64,000 nt of DNA from Nitrospira sp. (GTDB lineage Bacteria > Nitrospirota > Nitrospiria > Nitrospirales > Nitrospiraceae), in NCBI GenBank assembly GCA_015903945.1, contig JABMDL010000003.1, forward strand, positions 1-64,000. The letters run 5' to 3'. The translations under genes and the position numbers were made by a program. The notes beneath the pieces are model-generated. The model searched no databases, was not told the DNA's origin, and saw nothing but the letters and a program-made list of their open reading frames with translations. Of the stretch, positions 42,102 to 50,167 are shown one piece after another; positions within the stretch are counted from its first letter, which is position 1, and each line of letters starts with the position of its first letter.

Positions 42102-42350
42102 TCAGGATGACACGGCGCTCATGCGTCCCCGTTGCGCAAGCCGAATCTCCGCGAACTCCAGTCCGAATTGCCTCCCGTCGACCCAGCGCACAACGGCCTC
42201 TTTGACCCGTAGCGGCCACGGGGTCTCGATCAGCCATCTGCGGGCTAATAATGAACATTCGAACGTCATAGGCGACGGTACGTAGTCTTGAGCTTCTTTG
42301 GGGGGGATCTTGACGGGTATCTCTTTGTTTGCGAGAAAGGATGGCTTCAA
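42102..42350 (-). CDS. possible short PilZ-like protein, doubtful
   Basis: 82-codon frame on the minus strand, divergent from the aminotransferase. The end (WPLRVKEAVVRWVDGRQFGL, then EFAEIRLAQRGRMSAVS) looks like the last strands of a PilZ domain, a c-di-GMP-binding fold. The RxxxR and D/NxSxxG c-di-GMP motifs are missing and the only full-length start is TTG 42350 without a ribosome site. So it is either a truncated PilZ gene or a coincidence; its stop lies seven bases beyond the SLT gene stop (convergent). Confidence 0.35.
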   Translation of the reverse strand: MKPSFLANKEIPVKIPPKEAQDYVPSPMTFECSLLARRWLIETPWPLRVKEAVVRWVDGRQFGLEFAEIRLAQRGRMSAVSS

Positions 42351-42369
42351 CCAAGAGGGAGACCCAGAA

Positions 42370-43533
42370 ATGACGGCACGGACGATCAGCCGGCGGATGG
42401 TGAATCTGGCTCAATCGGAGATTCGGGCGATGACACAGGCTTGCGCAAGCGCCAAAGGGCTCAACATGGCTCAAGGAGTCTGCGATACACCGGTTCCTCC
42501 CATTGTGCTACAGGCCGCTGAGCGGGCGATCAAGGACGGGTACAATGTCTATACCCGCTTTGACGGACTGTCGGAATTGCGGCAGGCCATTGCCGGAAAG
42601 CTGGCGCGCTACAACGGGATCAAGGCCGATCCCGAGAAAGAAATCATTGTCAGCGCCGGGGCGACCGGAGCCTTCCATTGCGCCTGCGAAGCAGTCCTGA
42701 ACCCCGGCGATGAAGTCATGCTGTTCGAGCCGTACTATCAGTACCACATCAGCGCCTTGCTCGCGGTTGAGGCGGTCCCGGTCATCGTGAAAATGAACGC
42801 GCCAAGATGGAGCTTCACCCTGGCTCAGCTGGAACAGGCGATTACGCCGAAGACGAAGGCCATCATCGTCAATTCGCCGGGGAATCCGTCCGGCAAAGTG
42901 TTCGCGCAAGCAGAGCTGGAGGCTGTCGCGGAGTTTGCGTGCCGGCACGATCTCTTCGTGTTCACCGACGAAATCTACGAATACTTTCTGTACGATGGCC
43001 GGACGCACGTTAGTATGGCGACGTTGCCGGATATGGCCGAACGGACGATCACCATCGGGGGGTATTCGAAGACCTTCAGTGTGACCGGATGGCGCATCGG
43101 GTACTGCGTCGCGGCTGAACCGTGGGCGCAGGCGATCGGGGCCATGAACGATTTGCTGTACGTGTGTGCCCCCGCTCCGCTTCAACTGGCTGTGGCTGTA
43201 GGCATCAACGAGCTTTCCGATGACTTCTATCGAGATCTGGCACGCTCGTATCAAGGGAAACGCGATCGATTCTGCGCGACATTGGCCGACTCCGGGCTGA
43301 CCCCATCGATTCCAGACGGCGCCTACTACGTGTTGGCGGATGTGTCCAGGTTGCCTGGCTCGACGGGGAAGGCTCGCGCGCTGTATCTCCTAGACAAGAC
43401 CGGCGTAGCCGGTGTCCCCGGAGAGGCGTTCTTTTCAGGTTCAGCCGGAGCCGGTTTCATTCGCTTCAGCTATGCCAAAACCGACGAGGACCTCGATTGT
43501 GCCTGTCAACGGCTGCAGCAGCTCAACCGGTAA
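42370..43533 (+). CDS. class I/II PLP-dependent aminotransferase
   Basis: 387 residues. GVCDTPVPPIVLQAA, YTRFDGLSELRQAIA and NSPGNPSGKVF give the aspartate-aminotransferase fold I pattern; FTDEIYEYFLYDG and GGYSKTFSVTGWRIGY contain the PLP-binding Lys234; FIRFSYAKTDE holds the substrate-carboxylate arginine. The substrate is not predictable from these motifs. ATG 42370 has GAGGGAGA about nine bases upstream; the open frame to 42298 is rejected. It is transcribed alone, convergent with the CBS protein. Confidence 0.87.
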   Translation: MTARTISRRMVNLAQSEIRAMTQACASAKGLNMAQGVCDTPVPPIVLQAAERAIKDGYNVYTRFDGLSELRQAIAGKLARYNGIKADPEKEIIVSAGATGAFHCACEAVLNPGDEVMLFEPYYQYHISALLAVEAVPVIVKMNAPRWSFTLAQLEQAITPKTKAIIVNSPGNPSGKVFAQAELEAVAEFACRHDLFVFTDEIYEYFLYDGRTHVSMATLPDMAERTITIGGYSKTFSVTGWRIGYCVAAEPWAQAIGAMNDLLYVCAPAPLQLAVAVGINELSDDFYRDLARSYQGKRDRFCATLADSGLTPSIPDGAYYVLADVSRLPGSTGKARALYLLDKTGVAGVPGEAFFSGSAGAGFIRFSYAKTDEDLDCACQRLQQLNR

Positions 43534-43562
43534 CGTCATACCGGCCATCCCGCTATCCGGAG

Positions 43563-44177
43563 CTATGTCCAGAGTTCGAGAGGCCCATGGTTGGCAATCC
43601 CACGCAGCAGATCGTGCGTCGTCAGAATGCCGACAAGGCGGCGATGGGCATCCAGGATCGGAACTGCGTGAATTCGCTCGTCCAGCATCAGACGGGCTAT
43701 GTCTCTGATGTTCGTGGTGGGAGCAGCGGAGACCACTCGTCTGGTCATGAGGTCAGCCAATTTTCGGTGAGTGGCTGGGTTGAGTGAGGTCGTGGCTGTC
43801 AGTTCCGGTACCTGACGCAGCAAATCCCGGTCAGAGATGATTCCCACGAGTATGCCATGGATAGACGTGACGGGGAGGTGACGAATACTCCTGCGCGTCA
43901 TTTCTGCCCAAGCCTCATTTGCGGTACTCTCCGAAGACAGCGTATGGACCGGTGAGGACATGAGATCGCGGGCCAGGAGAACCGGCTTCGCCTGTATGTC
44001 TAGCTCGGTTTGCTGCTGATAGGCAGTGTGCGCGGCTTTATGTGGGTGGTCTGGCAGGGGCGGATGGTGGCTCTGGTCTCCCTGTGCCTCGACGGATTCA
44101 ACGTGTGCCGGCCGCTGAATGGTCGGCTTGACCGGATAGGTCTCCACGATCCCGCTGATTGCCGGAACGATGGGCAT
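43563..44177 (-). CDS. tandem CBS-domain protein
   Basis: 204 residues. An N-terminal about 70-residue low-complexity part rich in His and Gln is followed by two CBS modules: LARDLMSSPVHTLSSESTA to GIISDRDLLRQVPE, and LADLMTRRVVSAAPTTNIRD to VGILTTHDLLRGIAN. CBS pairs bind adenine nucleotides and regulate partner proteins. There is no enzyme or channel domain attached, as in AcuB-like stand-alone proteins. ATG 44177 has GAGGAACC upstream; the frame to 44249 is rejected. The short His-rich arm may also bind metal, which is a guess. Confidence 0.82.
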   Translation of the reverse strand: MPIVPAISGIVETYPVKPTIQRPAHVESVEAQGDQSHHPPLPDHPHKAAHTAYQQQTELDIQAKPVLLARDLMSSPVHTLSSESTANEAWAEMTRRSIRHLPVTSIHGILVGIISDRDLLRQVPELTATTSLNPATHRKLADLMTRRVVSAAPTTNIRDIARLMLDERIHAVPILDAHRRLVGILTTHDLLRGIANHGPLELWT

Positions 44178-44290
44178 ATGGTGGTTCCTCAACAAGGGTA
44201 TCGGAAACTCTGAGAAATCCTTAACCCCGTCTCGACAGTTGTTCTTCAAACGGTTGCACTCACCGGCAAGACCGGTGTAGCGTAAGCACC

Positions 44291-44749
44291 ATGATGGGTA
44301 TCCTGCCTATACGCCGACTGCTCGCATTGAGCACTCCACGCATAGTTCGCGCCGTCGGACTGCTTGTCATCGGCGGTGTCCTTGGCGCATGCCATGCTCC
44401 AGGGTGGGATGGCTACTTCTCTCGTGGCGTCGGCCAGCTGACGCAAGACGAGGTCCGAGACAGGTTCGGTCCTCCCCACACGGCGAAAAACCCCGTCCTG
44501 GGCGGTGACAGTCTTTGGACGTACCGGATAGCGTTGGGTGAAAGTGATCTGGCTCGCTGGAATCCCAACTTCCTGGTGGAGGCGTCCCAATCGATGGGTG
44601 CGCTCATGGGAAGACCGAACGAGCGGGAAAAGCCGACGCTCTACTGTTATCGGTACACACTGATTTTCAGCGAGGCGCACATCCTCAAGGATTGGAAGCG
44701 TGACGAATGTGTGCCGGGCACGAGGGATTTGTTGAATGCCCAACAGTAG
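44291..44749 (+). CDS. putative lipoprotein, SmpA/OmlA-like
   Basis: 152 residues. The N-terminal run ends VIGGVLGACHAP, a lipobox. The body GVGQLTQDEVRDRFGPPHTA followed by SLWTYRI is the BamE/SmpA-like pattern (helix, strand, with DEVRDRFGPP). The latter half (CYRYTLIFSEAHILKDWKRD) fits the same beta-hairpin fold. It may belong to the outer-membrane assembly group, but the resemblance is short. Divergent from the CBS gene. Confidence 0.6.
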   Translation: MMGILPIRRLLALSTPRIVRAVGLLVIGGVLGACHAPGWDGYFSRGVGQLTQDEVRDRFGPPHTAKNPVLGGDSLWTYRIALGESDLARWNPNFLVEASQSMGALMGRPNEREKPTLYCYRYTLIFSEAHILKDWKRDECVPGTRDLLNAQQ

Positions 44750-44855
44750 GGATCTCCCAAAGGATGCCGGCGGGATAACCGCGATGTGTATTCGCGCACG
44801 ACCGAAGAGAGCGTGAATCGGTTGCTTCCCTTTTCACCCCTATGATATAAGTCGA

Positions 44856-44880
44856 ACCTTATCGGCTATCGATAATAGGT
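44856..44880. repeat. imperfect inverted repeat upstream of the cupredoxin gene
   Basis: ACCTTATCG and CGATAATAGGT pair around GCTAT with one bulge. It lies 107 bases before the cupredoxin start in a 237-bp intergenic region that also contains a T-run (44963-44970) just before the ribosome site. It is a possible regulator-binding site; no family match. Confidence 0.3.
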
Positions 44881-44986
44881 CCGCGAAGAATTTGAAATCA
44901 TTCGAGGCTGCCAGGGATATCATCCGCTCGGCATAGGCGGTGCTCGGCGGCAATCACAGTCTGTTTTTTTCTTAGGGAGGTTGGGA

Positions 44987-45463
44987 ATGGGTAAGATCAT
45001 GAGTGCGGTCCTGGTAGGTCTTGGAATGGTGGTGGCTGGAGTATCGGTTGCCCACGCGCTTCAGGCCGGTGGCGTTGAAGTCGGCGATCTGGAGACCGGA
45101 TCGGTCGTTGGCCAACCGTTCAAAGAACTTGACGTGGATGCTTCATTCTATGCAATCGAGATTGGCACGATGAAGACCTGGTACCCTCCGACGACAGTCA
45201 TTGACTTCAAGGCTCGTCCTGGTGCTCCAGTTTTGCTGAAGGTCACGAATAACGCGACAGCGGAACATGGCTTTCAACTGACAGCGGCCGTGAATCAATC
45301 GGCGCCGACGGTTTTGGACACGAAAGTGGTGCTCAAGCCAGGTGAGACCAAATATATCGGTGTACCGACCAGCGACCTGTTCTATGCAGCGGGCAATGTG
45401 CTTACGTATCGCTGTCATCTGCATCCGGGGCATGTGGGCGGCAAGTTGCTGATGCTGAAGTAG
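44987..45463 (+). CDS. exported cupredoxin-domain protein
   Basis: 158 residues. Signal peptide about 1-24 (VAGVSVAHA). The cupredoxin fold has its copper ligands as HGFQL (His) and TYRCHLHPGHVGGKLLML (Cys plus two His), typical of the blue-copper or EfeO-like cupredoxin_1 domain. There is no second domain, so it is a stand-alone periplasmic electron carrier or copper-binding protein. ATG 44987 has AGGGAGG upstream. The gene is closed by a strong hairpin terminator at 45503. A ferredoxin gene follows on the other strand. Confidence 0.8.
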   Translation: MGKIMSAVLVGLGMVVAGVSVAHALQAGGVEVGDLETGSVVGQPFKELDVDASFYAIEIGTMKTWYPPTTVIDFKARPGAPVLLKVTNNATAEHGFQLTAAVNQSAPTVLDTKVVLKPGETKYIGVPTSDLFYAAGNVLTYRCHLHPGHVGGKLLMLK

Positions 45464-45502
45464 TCGCAGGCGACGAAGAAAGAAAAGTCCCATCGCAGAT
45501 TC

Positions 45503-45540
45503 ACGGCCTCAAGGAGCATCTCCTTGAGGCCGTCGTGTTT
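45503..45540 (+). terminator. intrinsic terminator of the cupredoxin gene
   Basis: Perfect 14-bp stem: ACGGCCTCAAGGAG (45503-45516) and CTCCTTGAGGCCGT (45520-45533) with a three-base loop, then CGTGTTTT. It lies 40 bases after the stop. Confidence 0.8.
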
Positions 45541-45591
45541 TCTGGCGGTCTGTGACTTGGCTACCGCAGTGTTCGGTAGACCTCAAAATGC

Positions 45592-45627
45592 GGAAGGCCT
45601 TGGTTTTAAGAAGAACCAAGGCCTTCC
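45592..45627 (-). terminator. terminator of the ferredoxin gene
   Basis: Perfect 14-bp stem GGAAGGCCTTGGTT (45592-45605) and AACCAAGGCCTTCC (45614-45627) with loop TTAAGAAG. On the minus strand it is followed by CGCATTTTG. It lies 25 bases past the ferredoxin stop. Confidence 0.7.
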
Positions 45628-45652
45628 TTCAACGACAGGAACAGTGGTCGAA

Positions 45653-46102
<450 letters not shown>

Positions 46103-46216
46103 CTATTCTGTGCCTCTTTTCCAAGTCAACAGAATGGAAACGGAGCAGAAGGCCTAGGTGGTTGGCAGATAGAAATGGGCCGATGGGCCCATCGCAAACA
46201 GGAGCGGTCATCCACG

Positions 46217-46717
46217 ATGGAGTCGAGTCAGAGCCGATCGAGCGGGTGGGCGGACAAGAAAAATCGGATCGTCATGATGATCCTGCTCGCTATCCTCATG
46301 ATGAGCCTCTCGGTATTTGTGGGCGAGCGTAAAGAATCGAGCATCATCGTTGTCCGATTTCCAAGCGGTGCCGAGCTCGAGGCCGAGGTCGCGGATACAC
46401 CTGAGAAGCAGTTGTTTGGGCTCGCATTCCGCGACGAGTTGCCTCCGAACGGGGGGATGCTTTATATCTTCGAAGAAAATGGACTCCATCGGGTGCGGAC
46501 GAAAGAATATCGCTTCCCCATCGACATCCTGTGGGTGGACGAAAGCCATCATGTCGTGCATATGTTGGAACACGCAGACCCCTGCGCGAAAGACCCGTGC
46601 CCGTTTTTCGGCCCGCCGCCGGAAGCGGCCCGGTATGTCATTCAAGCTGAAGTAGGATTTCTGAAGAGATCCGGAGTCGCAAGGAACGACGAGCTTACCT
46701 ACACGCTTCGGATGTAG
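46217..46717 (+). CDS. DUF192 (UPF0127) membrane-anchored protein
   Basis: 166 residues. One N-terminal membrane segment (MMILLAILMMSLSVF), then the DUF192 domain: AEVADTPEKQLFGLAFRDEL, GGMLYIFEENGLHRVRTKEY, FPIDILWVDESHHVVHMLE and RYVIQAEVGFLKRSGV. The function of this small all-beta family is unknown. A cysteine pair CAKDPCPFFGPP is in the usual loop. ATG 46217 is chosen because it directly precedes the membrane segment. Confidence 0.8.
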   Translation: MESSQSRSSGWADKKNRIVMMILLAILMMSLSVFVGERKESSIIVVRFPSGAELEAEVADTPEKQLFGLAFRDELPPNGGMLYIFEENGLHRVRTKEYRFPIDILWVDESHHVVHMLEHADPCAKDPCPFFGPPPEAARYVIQAEVGFLKRSGVARNDELTYTLRM

Positions 46718-46784
46718 GTATCGCCTATCGGTTTCGAGCTCCGAATCGTAGCACATCGGCCAAGGGAGGAACGGAGGAGGAAGC

Positions 46785-47102
46785 ATGGAGGGGTTTCAGA
46801 AGGTGGCGCAACTCGATGACCTCGCTCCGGGGCGATCGAAGAAAGTGACGGTCAATGACCGGGTAATCGCTTTGTTTAATGTCGATGGGAAATTCTATGC
46901 GATTCACAACAGCTGCCCTCATGAAGGAGGGCCGCTTGCCGAGGGACGCCTCAAAGGCTATGTTGTGGCCTGCCCATGGCACGACCTTGCCTTCGATATT
47001 CGGAACGGACAAGGCACAGACGGAGGAGGCTATTGTGTCGGAAGTTACGAAGTGCGGGTGGAGGGGACCGACATTTGGGTGGGTCCTCGGCGGAAGATCT
47101 GA
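46785..47102 (+). CDS. Rieske-type [2Fe-2S] ferredoxin
   Basis: 105 residues. CPHEGGPL and CPWHDLAFD give the CxH...CxxH ligands of a Rieske cluster. The fold is that of soluble NirD/BphF-like ferredoxins (VNDRVIALFNVDGKFYAIHN). It carries electrons to an oxygenase or reductase. None is adjacent, so the partner is unknown. ATG 46785 has GGAGGAAG upstream. The next gene starts 56 bases later on the same strand. Confidence 0.88.
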   Translation: MEGFQKVAQLDDLAPGRSKKVTVNDRVIALFNVDGKFYAIHNSCPHEGGPLAEGRLKGYVVACPWHDLAFDIRNGQGTDGGGYCVGSYEVRVEGTDIWVGPRRKI

Positions 47103-47158
47103 GGAACACACCCGCGAGACCTGATCGGGCTCGCGTGGTTGAATCGGACAAGGGGCGC

Positions 47159-47503
47159 ATGACAACGTCCAAGACGGATGTTCGTTCCATTCCTGAGTCT
47201 CACGATTGCCGCACGATGGCGACGACGGTCGGTCACCCCTTCGTCATTCATTTGTGGGAGGATCGCACCAGAGGCGAATTGTGGGTGCCCTCCTACGAGG
47301 CCACATCGCTGACCCTGCTCAGCGACGAATTCCTCCGCATCGCGAGTAATAACGCGGTGGACAACGGACAGCGCACCTTCGAGTTCAAGGCCGTGACTCC
47401 GGGGAGTCATCGGCTGGTGTTTGAAAAGCGCATGGGGTGGAAATTCACCGCCGAGGACCGGCGCGTGTTCCAGGTCGAGGCGGTGAATCCGCCGGGGAGC
47501 TGA
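47159..47503 (+). CDS. chagasin-like (inhibitor I42) cysteine-protease inhibitor
   Basis: 114 residues with no signal peptide. The C-terminal body (TVGHPFVIHLWEDRTRGELW, SYEATSLTLLSDEFL, FEFKAVTPGSHRLVFEKRMG, WKFTAEDRRVFQVEAV) has the immunoglobulin-like strand pattern of the I42 family. The first inhibitor loop is unusual: instead of the classic NPTTGF it has DRTRGEL. So the ability to block papain-like proteases is uncertain. ATG 47159 follows AGGGG. It sits between the Rieske protein and the aminotransferase gene, six bases before the latter. Confidence 0.6.
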   Translation: MTTSKTDVRSIPESHDCRTMATTVGHPFVIHLWEDRTRGELWVPSYEATSLTLLSDEFLRIASNNAVDNGQRTFEFKAVTPGSHRLVFEKRMGWKFTAEDRRVFQVEAVNPPGS

Positions 47504-47508
47504 GTGCT

Positions 47509-48348
47509 ATGCCTGACATCGCGTTCGTCAACGGCCGCTTCCTTCCATGGAAAGACGCTGTGGTTTCGATCGACGACCGTGGATTCCAATTCGGCGATGG
47601 CGTCTACGAAGTGATCAGGACCTATCGTGGCGCGCCGTTCGAATTGGCGGCGCACTTAGCGCGGCTTGAACGGAGTACAAAGGAGTTGAACCTTGTCCAG
47701 CCCTATGCCCGAGCCCAATGGACCCAATGGATTCAGCAGGGGCTTGGCCAGGCCGGGTATCAGGAAGCCAAGGTCTACATCCAAATTACGAGAGGGACGG
47801 CTCCCCGCGATCATGCGTTCCCATCGGGAGTTTCACCAACTGTCGTCATGACCATCCGGGAACTGCATCCCTTGAGTCTTCAGCTACGGCAGGACGGAGT
47901 GACAGCGCGGACGTGTGACGATCTTCGCTGGAGCCGCTGCGATATCAAGAGCTTGAACTTGCTCGGGAATGTGCTGGCCCGTGAAGAGGCCAGAAAAGCC
48001 GGCGTATTCGAAGCGATTCTGGTCAAAGACGGGTTGGTGACGGAAGGTTCGCTCAGCAACGTCATGGCCGTGCGGTCCGGAACAATCGTGACCGCTCCCG
48101 AGGGACCTCGAATTCTCTCCGGCGTCACCAGGACGGTAGTGTTGGAATTGGCGCGGAAGGAAGAGATCCCGGTAGAAGAACAGTTCCTCTCGCTCGATGC
48201 CCTGTATGGCGCGGACGAGGTATTTTTGACCGGAACCACGCTGGAAGTCTTGGGGGTGGTCCGGATCGATGGGAAAACCATCGGGTCCGGACGGCCCGGT
48301 CCGATCACCAAAACGCTTGCTGCACGCTGGTCGATCTTGACCGGGTAA
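47509..48348 (+). CDS. D-amino-acid transaminase type (class IV) aminotransferase
   Basis: 279 residues. Fold-type IV PLP enzyme: SIDDRGFQFGDGVYEVIRTY, YIQITRGTAPRDHAFP, DIKSLNLLGNVLAREEARKA with PLP Lys147, VTEGSLSNVMAV, and FLTGTTLEVLGVVRID. This text is closest to D-alanine aminotransferase (Dat), which supplies D-Ala and D-Glu for peptidoglycan, but branched-chain (IlvE) and ADC lyase relatives are similar. ATG 47509 is six bases after the preceding stop, so they are coupled. A separate promoter and terminator-like hairpin follow before rimP. Confidence 0.85.
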   Translation: MPDIAFVNGRFLPWKDAVVSIDDRGFQFGDGVYEVIRTYRGAPFELAAHLARLERSTKELNLVQPYARAQWTQWIQQGLGQAGYQEAKVYIQITRGTAPRDHAFPSGVSPTVVMTIRELHPLSLQLRQDGVTARTCDDLRWSRCDIKSLNLLGNVLAREEARKAGVFEAILVKDGLVTEGSLSNVMAVRSGTIVTAPEGPRILSGVTRTVVLELARKEEIPVEEQFLSLDALYGADEVFLTGTTLEVLGVVRIDGKTIGSGRPGPITKTLAARWSILTG

Positions 48349-48354
48349 CGCCTC

Positions 48355-48383
48355 TTGCTTTGCACAGGGGTGCGTGGTATTGT
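48355..48383 (+). promoter_or_regulatory. candidate promoter of the rimP-nusA-infB operon
   Basis: TTGCTT (48355-48360), 17-base spacer, TATTGT (48378-48383). Transcription would start at about 48390, right before the leader hairpin. Each box matches the consensus at four of six positions. Confidence 0.4.
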
Positions 48384-48394
48384 GCTGCCGCTGG

Positions 48395-48418
48395 AAGTGG
48401 GCTCAGGCCCACTTTTTT
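48395..48418 (+). terminator. rimP leader hairpin (attenuator-like)
   Basis: AAGTGGGC (48395-48402), loop TCAG, GCCCACTT (48407-48414), running into a T6 stretch. It is a textbook intrinsic terminator, but it lies in front of rimP, where many bacteria carry a similar hairpin, so an attenuator or leader is as likely as a terminator of the upstream gene. Confidence 0.7.
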
Positions 48419-48476
48419 GTTTGAGCTGGTGCCGGTCGTTGCTAGGGGAAGAGGGTTGATCATAGGGGAACGTAGT

Positions 48477-48947
48477 GTGCAGTCGGTCGTTGACCGGGTG
48501 CACAATGTCATTTCGCCGATCCTCTGGGCGCTCGGGTTAGAGTTGGTCGAGGTGCAGTGCGTAGGGCGGGGGGCTCGCACCGTCGTCCGCGTGCTGATCG
48601 AGAAGCCCGGCGGCGTCACCGTCACAGATTGCGAACAGGCGCACAAGGCGCTGGGGCCTGCGTTGGACGTCGCAGATCCGTTTCCCCACGCCTACACCCT
48701 TGAAGTGTCATCGCCCGGTCTCGATCGGCCCTTCAAACGTCTTCAAGACTATCAGCGAGCGATCGGGAAAGAGGTAAGCCTCAAGCTGCGGCAGCCGCTG
48801 AACGGCCAATGGCGTGTGAGCGGACGGCTCATGGAAGTTGGTGAACAGGCCGTATCGGTGGCCGTTCCGGCGGGCAAGGCGGAGCCGCAGACATTGCGAC
48901 TGGATCGGGAGCAGATTGCAGAAGCCAAGCTGGTCGTGAAAATATAA
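48477..48947 (+). CDS. rimP: ribosome maturation factor RimP
   Basis: 156 residues from GTG 48477 (AGGGG upstream); TTG 48456 with GAAGAGGG is an alternative of 163 residues. WALGLELVEVQCVGRGARTV and VLIEKPGGVTVTDCEQAHKA, then VSSPGLDRPFKRLQDYQRAI, are standard RimP blocks. RimP binds the free 30S subunit and helps its assembly. It starts the operon that continues with nusA 46 bases after its stop. Confidence 0.93.
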   Translation: MQSVVDRVHNVISPILWALGLELVEVQCVGRGARTVVRVLIEKPGGVTVTDCEQAHKALGPALDVADPFPHAYTLEVSSPGLDRPFKRLQDYQRAIGKEVSLKLRQPLNGQWRVSGRLMEVGEQAVSVAVPAGKAEPQTLRLDREQIAEAKLVVKI

Positions 48948-48993
48948 GCGGCGGGAGCGTGGCAGTGGAGAATCCTATGCAGGAGCATGACGC

Positions 48994-50151
48994 ATGAACC
49001 GAGAACTGATCAATGTCATCGACGAAATCGGTCGTCAGAAGGGAATCGACAAAGCGCGAGTGATCGGCGCCATCGAATCCGCTTTGCAAACTGCCGCCAA
49101 GAAACGTTTCGGTCAGGCCGAGAACATTCAAGTCGAGATCGATCCGAAGACGGGAGAAATTTCCGTCGTTTCCAAGAAAGTCATCGTCGATCAGGTCAGC
49201 AATCCAAAAGCGGAGATTTCTCTTCAGGAGGCCCGCCAATACGACACCGAAGCGGAGATCGGCGATGAAATCGGATCGTTGATCGAAATGAACGAGCTCG
49301 GGCGGATTGCGGCGCAGACGGCGAAGCAAGTCATCTTTCAGAAAGTCCGTGAAGCCGAATGGGAGGCAGTGCAGAAGGAGTATTCGACACGCCAGGGCGA
49401 TCTGGTGAACGGCATCATCCTCGGCATGGAGCGCCGGAATTACCTGGTTGATCTCGGCAAGACGGAGGCGGTTCTCCCCATTCAAGAACAGATTCCCCGC
49501 GAGACATATCGCCGGGGCGATCGGGTGAAAGCGATGCTGCTGGAGGTGCGCCGCACGCCGAAGGATGTTCAAGTCATTCTTTCCCGCAGCCATCCACAAT
49601 TTGTGGCGAAGCTGTTTGAGCTTGAAGTCCCGGAGATCATGGAAAAGATCATCGAGATCAAGTCGGTGGTCCGTGAGCCGGGCGACCGGACGAAGATTGC
49701 GGTGGTGTCGCGGGAAAAAGCCGTGGATCCGGTCGGCGCCTGCGTGGGCATCAAGGGCTCGCGCGTCCAGGCGGTTGTCCGCGAATTACGGGGGGAGAAG
49801 ATCGACATCATCACCTGGACCCAAGATCCGCGGGTGTTCATCGCCGAAGCGCTCAACCCGGCCACGATCGAAAAGGTCGGTATCGATGAGGAAAAGAAGT
49901 CGGCGCTGGTCGTCGCCGCCGACTCTCAGCTGTCGTTGGCCATCGGCAAGAACGGGCAAAATGTTCGACTGGCCGCGCGGCTGACCGGCTGGAAGATCGA
50001 CATCATCAGTGCGACCGAGTACGAGAAAGAAAAGGTCGAACGGGATAAGGAAATCAAAGCCGCCCTCGCGGAAGAAGCCGAAGCCCAGCGGTTGCAGGAA
50101 GAAGTGCGGCAGGCGGCCAGGGCCGAGGCCGGGGAAGAGACCACCAGCTAG
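48994..50151 (+). CDS. nusA: transcription termination/antitermination factor NusA
   Basis: 385 residues. Order: N-terminal RNA-polymerase-binding domain ([20 protein letters not shown]), S1 domain ([19 protein letters not shown]), and two KH domains ([40 protein letters not shown]). The C-terminal acidic repeats of the E. coli protein are absent, as in many phyla; instead a short Glu/Ala-rich coiled tail ([19 protein letters not shown]) ends it. It pauses and regulates RNA polymerase. The next gene, infB, begins 16 bases after its stop. Confidence 0.96.
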   Translation: MNRELINVIDEIGRQKGIDKARVIGAIESALQTAAKKRFGQAENIQVEIDPKTGEISVVSKKVIVDQVSNPKAEISLQEARQYDTEAEIGDEIGSLIEMNELGRIAAQTAKQVIFQKVREAEWEAVQKEYSTRQGDLVNGIILGMERRNYLVDLGKTEAVLPIQEQIPRETYRRGDRVKAMLLEVRRTPKDVQVILSRSHPQFVAKLFELEVPEIMEKIIEIKSVVREPGDRTKIAVVSREKAVDPVGACVGIKGSRVQAVVRELRGEKIDIITWTQDPRVFIAEALNPATIEKVGIDEEKKSALVVAADSQLSLAIGKNGQNVRLAARLTGWKIDIISATEYEKEKVERDKEIKAALAEEAEAQRLQEEVRQAARAEAGEETTS

Positions 50152-50167
50152 CCGACCGGGATCTCCG

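Noticed and set aside
48395..48418. Pure terminator of the aminotransferase gene
   Set aside because: Position just after a possible promoter and just before rimP fits a leader hairpin equally well, so I did not assign it only as a terminator.
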